A DNA stretch of 64,000 bases from Larkinella punicea (GTDB taxonomy: Bacteria > Bacteroidota > Bacteroidia > Cytophagales > Spirosomataceae). Positions 59,625 to 64,000 of this stretch are shown here, piece after piece. The notes beneath the pieces are model-generated. The model was not told the DNA's origin. It saw only the letters and a list, made by a program, of their open reading frames with translations, and searched no databases. The position numbers and the translations under genes were made by a program. The DNA lies in assembly GCF_003334855.1 (NCBI RefSeq), contig NZ_QOWE01000014.1, positions 1 to 64,000 on the forward strand, read 5' to 3'. Each line of letters begins with the position of its first letter. The first letter of the stretch is position 1.

Positions 59625-60378
59625 TCGGTTTAGCGGGCCGGTAGTCGTGTTCGGGGCTGGCAATGACGGCGAATTTGTATTTATCACCGTGGTAATACGA
59701 GCGTTCGATTTCAACCACTTTCTCACCCGTACAGATGACCGCGCTGTCCAGCACAAAAGCCGGTGTGGGTTTACTGATCTCAAAATTATTGGTGTTGGGC
59801 TGCATGATGGTTACGCCCAGCGTTTGTTGTACTTCCGTGATTTTCAGGTGGTAGCTATTTTCGTAGACTTTGAAATACGAAATTTCTGTCGGCATTTTAT
59901 TGATCTTCGGACACAAGGTAAGGGATATGTATTTCACTTCATCCTTGATCAATAAATCATCCGCATACCGAAGTTGGTGCAGTTTTAAAACCGGGCCGTC
60001 GATGATAAAATGTCGCCCGTTTATTTCGGAGGAAATTCCATCATCCAGAATGGTTTTTTCCAGAACGATATTTTTAGGCGTAAAACCTTCGGCAATTAAA
60101 CTATCGTGAAAACCGCGTCGGGTCGCATAGATGGACCCCAGCGTACGGATTAAATGGTGGTCGTCGGTGCGGTTTAATACATACGTTCCCTTGCCTTTTA
60201 TCCGCTTCGCCCAGCCTTTTGATTCGATTTCGAGCAGGGCTTTCCGCGCCGTTGTATTACTGATACCAAAAAATTTAATCAACTCATTTTCGGAAGGAAT
60301 CTGGTCACCCGGCTGCAACTCGCCGGTTTTAATTTTCTCGATAATGCTATCGCTGATTGCAATGAATTTTGATTTCAT
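59614..60378 (-). CDS. GntR-family regulator with UTRA domain
   Basis: A 254-residue regulator. The GntR winged helix (~10-75) has IPSENELIKFFGISNTTARK, then WAKRIKGKGTYVL. The UTRA effector-binding domain (~90-245) has KLHQLRYADDLLIKDEVKYI and VEIERSYYHGDKYKFAV. HutC-type GntR proteins bind sugar phosphates or related effectors and repress catabolic genes. The dyad TTAACTTAGTGCGTTAA before the MFS and isomerase genes is the best candidate operator in the window. Its 3' end overlaps that of the SGNH gene by 11 bp, marking the end of the locus. Confidence 0.92.
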   Translation of the reverse strand: MKSKFIAISDSIIEKIKTGELQPGDQIPSENELIKFFGISNTTARKALLEIESKGWAKRIKGKGTYVLNRTDDHHLIRTLGSIYATRRGFHDSLIAEGFTPKNIVLEKTILDDGISSEINGRHFIIDGPVLKLHQLRYADDLLIKDEVKYISLTLCPKINKMPTEISYFKVYENSYHLKITEVQQTLGVTIMQPNTNNFEISKPTPAFVLDSAVICTGEKVVEIERSYYHGDKYKFAVIASPEHDYRPAKPITS

Positions 60379-60458
60379 TTCTGCTGGTAACTAAAAAACC
60401 CATTCACTGCCCGATTGCCGAGAAGAAGACTCCGCTCTAAAAAGTAGTGTTTCACGAC

Positions 60459-60489
60459 CGAAATTACGGTAGTCTTGCCCAAAGTGCAA
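60459..60489 (-). promoter_or_regulatory. Candidate promoter of the GntR gene
   Basis: On the minus strand TTG, 20 nt, then TAATTTCG resembles the Bacteroidota -33/-7 pattern with one mismatch. The predicted start is about 75 nt before the GntR ATG. No copy of the dyad operator was seen here, so autoregulation is not supported. Confidence 0.4.
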
Positions 60490-60541
60490 AATGTCCGGTT
60501 ATCTATTGCGGCTCGACCGGGCAGTTTGGAGCCGGTTGCAT

Positions 60542-60577
60542 AAAAAAAGCGCCAGTCTTCCCCGGAAGACGGCGCTT
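60542..60577 (-). terminator. Intrinsic terminator after ytxJ
   Basis: On the minus strand AAGCGCC-GTCTTCC pairs with GGAAGAC-GGCGCTT (one bulged base) and continues into a run of seven T (plus-strand A at 60542-60548). It lies 22 nt after the ytxJ stop and so ends that transcript before the GntR gene. Confidence 0.85.
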
Positions 60578-60598
60578 GGCAATTCGATCAGAATTGAA

Positions 60599-60937
60599 TT
60601 ATGCCGATACGACCTGCTGTTTCAGGTCATCGAACGAAATTTCAAAATGAGACGCATCGTAAATGCATTCGCCATTCTGAATCAGGAGAACCTGCGGGGA
60701 TTGATGATCGACCCCGAACTCGTCGGCCACCTGGCCCGACACGGAACGGAATGCAATCAGGTCTAGATAATACGGTTTGATACCGACTGAGTTGCTCCAA
60801 TTGCGTTCCATTCGGCTCAAAGCCGTCGAACTGATGGAGCAGCGGGTGCTGTGTTTGAAAATCAATACCGGCTGTTCGGCCGACTCTTGTTTGATTTGGG
60901 CTAATTGGGCGTTGTCTTGCAGTTTGTTCCAGTTCAT
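60599..60937 (-). CDS. ytxJ: Bacillithiol-system redox protein YtxJ
   Basis: A 112-residue thioredoxin-fold protein of the YtxJ (monothiol bacilliredoxin) family. The family word LIFKHSTRCSISSTALSR carries the single active Cys, followed by the fold segments IKPYYLDLIAFRSVS and HQSPQVLLIQNGECIYDASH. It would reduce protein-bacillithiol mixed disulfides; its presence suggests this bacterium makes bacillithiol. Followed by a good terminator. It stands alone. Confidence 0.92.
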   Translation of the reverse strand: MNWNKLQDNAQLAQIKQESAEQPVLIFKHSTRCSISSTALSRMERNWSNSVGIKPYYLDLIAFRSVSGQVADEFGVDHQSPQVLLIQNGECIYDASHFEISFDDLKQQVVSA

Positions 60938-61002
60938 GATGCTTGTTCACACGTAACTACGTGCTTATAAGCCCGATTGCGCTGGAAAAGTTTCTTTCGG
61001 AA

Positions 61003-61302
61003 TCAGTGAATCTTTAATTTTTCCATCATTTCATTCGACACTTCGTCTGCGTAGGCCCCATAAGCGCTGACCAACGTTCCTTTCATGCCATCGGTCGACT
61101 CGATCGCGTAAAGAATGGAACTGTCATCCGGGTTGCTCATGCCTTCGAAACGGAACACGTCCACAATGTGAAACTGCTCGGGCCGAAGCTGGACGTTTGG
61201 CGTGTGGCAAATCAGGCAGTCGTCGGCAATATTAAAGTCGTGCGTGTAGCCTTTTTTAGTGAGGTCGTCGAGGGCTTCGACGAGGGTATCATACGATTGC
61301 AT
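61003..61302 (-). CDS. Small conserved cytoplasmic protein
   Basis: A 99-residue protein without signal peptide. Conserved words are DTLVEALDDLTKKGYTHDF, FRFEGMSNPDDSSILYAI and TLVSAYGAYADEVS. Similar small Bacteroidota proteins are often labelled phosphoribosylpyrophosphate synthetase, but it lacks the PRPP motif and is far too short to be one, so that label should not be copied. Divergent from waaA with a 66-bp shared promoter space. Function unknown. Confidence 0.72.
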   Translation of the reverse strand: MQSYDTLVEALDDLTKKGYTHDFNIADDCLICHTPNVQLRPEQFHIVDVFRFEGMSNPDDSSILYAIESTDGMKGTLVSAYGAYADEVSNEMMEKLKIH

Positions 61303-61368
61303 GGGCTGATGCGTTAAAATATACCGATTGAGTTTGTAGTTTTACGGATCGAACCAACGAACATCCGC

Positions 61369-62622
61369 TTGCTTTCTGCACTGTATACAACGTCCATCCT
61401 ACTTTACCAGGCTGCGCTTCAGGTTGCGGCCCGGTTTCACCCCAAAGCCCGGCTGGCGGTGGAGGGGCGACGTGGATGGATGGAACAAATAAACACAAAA
61501 TTGGCTGATAATACAGCACCGATTGCCTGGTTTCATGCGGCTTCGCTGGGTGAATTCGAGCAGGGGCGTCCGGTGATGGAGGCTTTCCGGCAACAGTATC
61601 CCGGGTATAAAATCCTGCTGACGTTCTTCTCGCCGTCGGGCTATGAGGTTCGAAAAAACTACGCGGGGGCTGATTATATCTTTTATCTTCCCTTCGATAC
61701 GGCCGCCAACGCCCGGCAGTTTGTCGGGCGCGTCAACCCGACCATTGCGTTTTTTATCAAGTATGAATTCTGGTATCACTACCTGAGGGAATTGAAAGCC
61801 CGGCAGATTCCGATTTTTTCGTTTTCGGCTATTTTCCGGCCCGACCAGATCTTTTTCAAACCCTACGGCAGTTTCTATCGCTCCTTTTTGCGGTTTTTCA
61901 ACCATATTCTGGTGCAGAATCAGGAGTCGGTCGATTTGCTAAAGAGCATCGGTGTAACCAATGTGACGCTGGCGGGCGATACGCGGTTCGACCGGGTGAA
62001 GCAGGTGGCTGATGCCAAAAAGGACATCCCGGTGGCCCGGCTGTTCAAAGCCGATACGCCCCTGCTGGTGGTCGGCAGCGCGTGGCAGGCGGATATGGAT
62101 GTGCTGATTCCGTTTTTGAACCGCTTCGACAAACCGCTAAAAGTCATCATTGCGCCCCACGAGATTCACGACGACGAAATCGAACGCTGGCGCAGCCAGC
62201 TCCCCGGCCCAACCATCCGGTTTTCGGAAGCGCAATTTCTTAACCATCAAACCATTGAACCATTTAGCACTTTAATCATCGACAACGTCGGTATGCTTTC
62301 GTCGCTTTACCAGTACGGCGAATTTGCTTATATCGGTGGCGCGTTTGGGAAGGGATTGCACAACATTCTGGAAGCCGCGACTTTCCGGATGCCGCTGTTT
62401 TTCGGACCCAACTACGGCAAATTTCAGGAAGCGGTCGATCTGGTGAAGGCGGGGGCGGCTTTTCCGGTTTCCAACTCCGCTGAACTGGAGACCGTTTTTA
62501 CGCGGCTTTATGAGGATTCTTCAGCGGCTTCCGCTATTTCCGGTGATTACGTTACTCTGAATACCGGTGCTACGTCTAAAGTGATGGAGATTGTGAAGGA
62601 CACAATTGTTTCGCGGAGATAA
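61369..62622 (+). CDS. waaA: 3-deoxy-D-manno-octulosonic acid (Kdo) transferase
   Basis: A 417-residue glycosyltransferase (GT30) that adds Kdo to lipid A precursor at the inner membrane. The start is a TTG, chosen because it gives the usual N-terminal membrane anchor and FHPKARLAVEGRRGW; no in-frame ATG precedes it. Family words are IAWFHAASLGEFEQGRPV, LLTFFSPSGYEVR, YEFWYHYLRELK, VGSAWQADMD and IGGAFGKGLHNILEAATF. The last codons and the TAA stop (VSRR-stop) fall inside the left arm of the inverted-repeat element that follows, so the extreme C-terminus has been supplied by that element. Confidence 0.94.
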   Translation: MLSALYTTSILLYQAALQVAARFHPKARLAVEGRRGWMEQINTKLADNTAPIAWFHAASLGEFEQGRPVMEAFRQQYPGYKILLTFFSPSGYEVRKNYAGADYIFYLPFDTAANARQFVGRVNPTIAFFIKYEFWYHYLRELKARQIPIFSFSAIFRPDQIFFKPYGSFYRSFLRFFNHILVQNQESVDLLKSIGVTNVTLAGDTRFDRVKQVADAKKDIPVARLFKADTPLLVVGSAWQADMDVLIPFLNRFDKPLKVIIAPHEIHDDEIERWRSQLPGPTIRFSEAQFLNHQTIEPFSTLIIDNVGMLSSLYQYGEFAYIGGAFGKGLHNILEAATFRMPLFFGPNYGKFQEAVDLVKAGAAFPVSNSAELETVFTRLYEDSSAASAISGDYVTLNTGATSKVMEIVKDTIVSRR

Positions 62623-63076
62623 GCGAAGTTTCACAGAGTTTAGCGGAGGTATATGGAGGATAGTAAGTTGTCGTATCAGATTATTCGGGGGGCGATTGAG
62701 GTTCATCGGGCATTAGGGCCGGGTTTACTGGAATCGGCTTATCAGGAGTGTTTGCAGTATGAACTATCGGAATATGGGTTGTATGTTGAACGAGAAAAAC
62801 CGATGCCGATAGTTTATAAAGAGGTTCGACTGAATCACGGGTACCGGATGGATTTATTGGTAGAAGGACGAATCGTTGTGGAAACGAAAACCGTGGAGAC
62901 ACTAACGGATGTTCATTTTGCCCAACTGCTCACCTATCTAAAATTAGGCAAATTTCGGTTAGGTTTGTTAATCAATTTTCACGTAACCTTGTTAAAACAA
63001 GGAGTCAGCAGAGTCCTGAACCCGGAACTAAGAAACTCCGCTTAACTCTTTTAAACTCTGCTCAACTCCGCGAAAC
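62608..63076. mobile_element. Putative inverted-repeat element carrying a GxxExxY gene (GTTTCGCGGAG family, copy C)
   Basis: The ends 62608-62650 and 63034-63076 are 43-nt inverted copies matching at 35 of 43 positions. Both outer ends read GTTTCGCGGAG and continue with the AGCGGAG/AGAGTTTA vocabulary of the gene-less palindromes near 17.9 and 50.4 kb. Between them lies a single complete gene of the GxxExxY family and almost nothing else. The left end carries the waaA stop, and the right end finishes 10 bp before the rsgA start. No transposase is encoded and no target duplication could be fixed by eye. Confidence 0.6.
62653..63045 (+). CDS. GxxExxY family protein (PDDEXK_3 nuclease-like)
   Basis: A 130-residue protein of the GxxExxY family (PF13366). 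The name-giving motif is GLLESAY within EVHRALGPGLLESAYQECL. The predicted PD-(D/E)xK site is YRMDLLVEGRIVVETKTVE, giving Asp, Glu-x-Lys, so nuclease chemistry is plausible; no member is well characterised. The gene begins 3 nt inside the left repeat arm and its last codons run into the right arm (the stop lies at 63043-63045). Such genes are scattered through Bacteroidota and planctomycete genomes. Its complete enclosure by the repeat arms suggests it is the core of a mobile element. Confidence 0.9.
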   Translation: MEDSKLSYQIIRGAIEVHRALGPGLLESAYQECLQYELSEYGLYVEREKPMPIVYKEVRLNHGYRMDLLVEGRIVVETKTVETLTDVHFAQLLTYLKLGKFRLGLLINFHVTLLKQGVSRVLNPELRNSA

Positions 63077-63086
63077 AAAAATAACC

Positions 63087-64000
63087 TTGCAAAACGGCTT
63101 AATCCTACGCTCCACCGGCTCCTGGTACGAAGTCCGCAACAACGACGGACACATTTACCGCGCCCGGCTGAAAGGCAAATTCAAGATTCAGGGCCTGAAG
63201 GTCACCAACCCGATTGCCGTGGGCGACCGCGTGCGCTTCGAACTGGAAGATGAACTCGAAAATACCGTGGTCATCACCGACATCGAGCCCCGCGACAATT
63301 ACATTATCCGCAAATCCGTTCACAAAACCGGCCATGGACACATTCTGGCCGCCAACCTCGACCAGGCGGTTTTGATCGTCACGCTGGCGTTTCCGCGCAC
63401 CTCGCTCGGTTTCATCGACCGGTTTCTGGTCACCTCCGAATCGTTCCGCATCCCGACTACGCTGGTTTTCAACAAAGCTGATATTTTGAAAGACGAGGCC
63501 CTGGACTACCAGCGGGAAATCATCGACTTATACGAAAACATTGGCTACCGTTGTCTGGAAACCTCAGCCACCGAAGGTGCGAACGTCGACGTGTTCCGGA
63601 AGTTGCTGGATCAGAAAATCAGTCTGCTGGCGGGCCATTCAGGCGTTGGAAAGTCATCACTAGTCAATGCCGTGGCTCCCGATCTGCACCTGCGAACGAA
63701 TGAAGTTTCGACGTTTGCCAACAAAGGTGTTCACACCACGACATTCGCCGAGATGTTCGAGATTGCGCCCGACACCTACATCATCGACACGCCCGGTATC
63801 AAGGAATTGGGGTTGGCCGATATGGCGAAAGAGGAAATCAGCCACTATTTTCCCGAAATGCGTGACCGCCTGAACCAGTGCCGGTTTCACAACTGCCTGC
63901 ACATCAACGAACCGGGTTGCGCCATCAAGGAAGCCGTCGGCACCGAAGACATTGCCGAAAGCCGCTACTGGAGTTATCTGGGCATGGTTTCGGGGGACGA
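63087..64000 (+). CDS. rsgA: Ribosome biogenesis GTPase RsgA (cut by the window end)
   Basis: About 304 residues are visible and the gene runs off the right edge, probably only a few residues short of complete. A TTG start is chosen (first residues QNGLILRSTGSWYEV), since no ATG precedes this family-typical beginning. It has an N-terminal OB fold and a circularly permuted GTPase: G4 NKAD, then G1 GHSGVGKSS, then G3 DTPG. The zinc motif CRFHNCLHINEPGC follows. RsgA matures the 30S subunit. The right arm of the inverted-repeat element ends 10 bp before the start codon, so the leader of rsgA is formed by that element. Confidence 0.94.
   Translation, partial: MQNGLILRSTGSWYEVRNNDGHIYRARLKGKFKIQGLKVTNPIAVGDRVRFELEDELENTVVITDIEPRDNYIIRKSVHKTGHGHILAANLDQAVLIVTLAFPRTSLGFIDRFLVTSESFRIPTTLVFNKADILKDEALDYQREIIDLYENIGYRCLETSATEGANVDVFRKLLDQKISLLAGHSGVGKSSLVNAVAPDLHLRTNEVSTFANKGVHTTTFAEMFEIAPDTYIIDTPGIKELGLADMAKEEISHYFPEMRDRLNQCRFHNCLHINEPGCAIKEAVGTEDIAESRYWSYLGMVSGD

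Noticed and set aside
61003-61302. Phosphoribosylpyrophosphate synthetase, a label often attached to similar small proteins
   Set aside because: Only 99 residues, no PRPP-binding motif and no ribose-phosphate pyrophosphokinase domain.
62653-63045. Toxin-antitoxin or restriction-modification gene for the GxxExxY protein
   Set aside because: No antitoxin or methylase partner lies next to it; the flanking genes are housekeeping genes on either side of the repeat arms.

Overview
The window looks like chromosomal DNA of a Bacteroidota bacterium of the order Cytophagales, probably Spirosomaceae (Spirosoma/Larkinella-like). The signs are a SusC/SusD pair, a type IX secretion sorting domain, several LytTR/LytS two-component pairs, Bacteroidota-type promoter motifs (TTG about 20 nt before TAnnTTTG) and a planctomycete-type cytochrome/DUF1553 protein. 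The genus is inferred from gene content only. I see no rRNA, tRNA, CRISPR array or complete transposase gene.

Layout. 0.5-3.3 kb: serine hydrolase, LytS-type kinase and LytTR regulator in one overlapping operon. 3.4-10.4 kb: two very large exported proteins, a CotH/T9SS protein and a PSCyt1-DUF1549-DUF1553 protein, divergently transcribed. 10.5-13.4 kb: a second LytS/LytTR pair with two small NlpE-like paralogues between kinase and regulator. 13.6-20.6 kb: secreted enzymes (intradiol dioxygenase-like, double SGNH hydrolase, Cthe_2159-like carbohydrate-binding lipoprotein, M28 peptidase, DUF4932 protein). 20.8-27.8 kb: AraC-type membrane regulator behind lpdA, odhB and odhA, giving the whole 2-oxoglutarate dehydrogenase complex. 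28.0-32.1 kb: NarL-type regulator and HisKA_3 kinase preceded by a tandemly duplicated pair of unknown genes (small CPxxC protein plus multi-pass membrane protein). 32.8-35.9 kb: galE-rfbB-rfbA nucleotide-sugar operon. 36.1-42.4 kb: assorted housekeeping and regulatory genes. 42.6-60.4 kb: a polysaccharide utilisation locus with MFS transporter, sugar isomerase-family protein, SusC, SusD, an unassigned 839-residue hydrolase-like protein, two GH106 alpha-L-rhamnosidases, an SGNH esterase and a GntR repressor. Its theme is probably rhamnose-containing pectic glycans. 60.5-64 kb: ytxJ, a small conserved protein, waaA, a GxxExxY nuclease-like gene and rsgA (cut by the window end).

How the genes work together. 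In the rhamnosidase locus SusD and SusC would bind and import oligosaccharides, the exported GH106 enzymes, the esterase and the 839-residue protein would trim them, and the MFS protein and isomerase-family protein would handle the released sugar. A 17-bp dyad present just before both the MFS and the isomerase genes, at the expected transcription starts, is a good candidate operator for the GntR protein. The odh genes form the TCA-cycle complex in the order E1, E2, E3.

The most unusual features are intergenic. About eighteen long, mostly imperfect inverted repeats of several unrelated sequence families sit at gene junctions. One family (arms starting GTTTCGCGGAG) occurs as two gene-less palindromes and once with its arms 383 bp apart, enclosing a complete GxxExxY (PDDEXK_3) gene. 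This looks like a mobile element with its gene-less derivatives. The second candidate for an undescribed system is the duplicated CPxxC/membrane-protein cassette next to a sensor kinase that lacks its own sensor domain.
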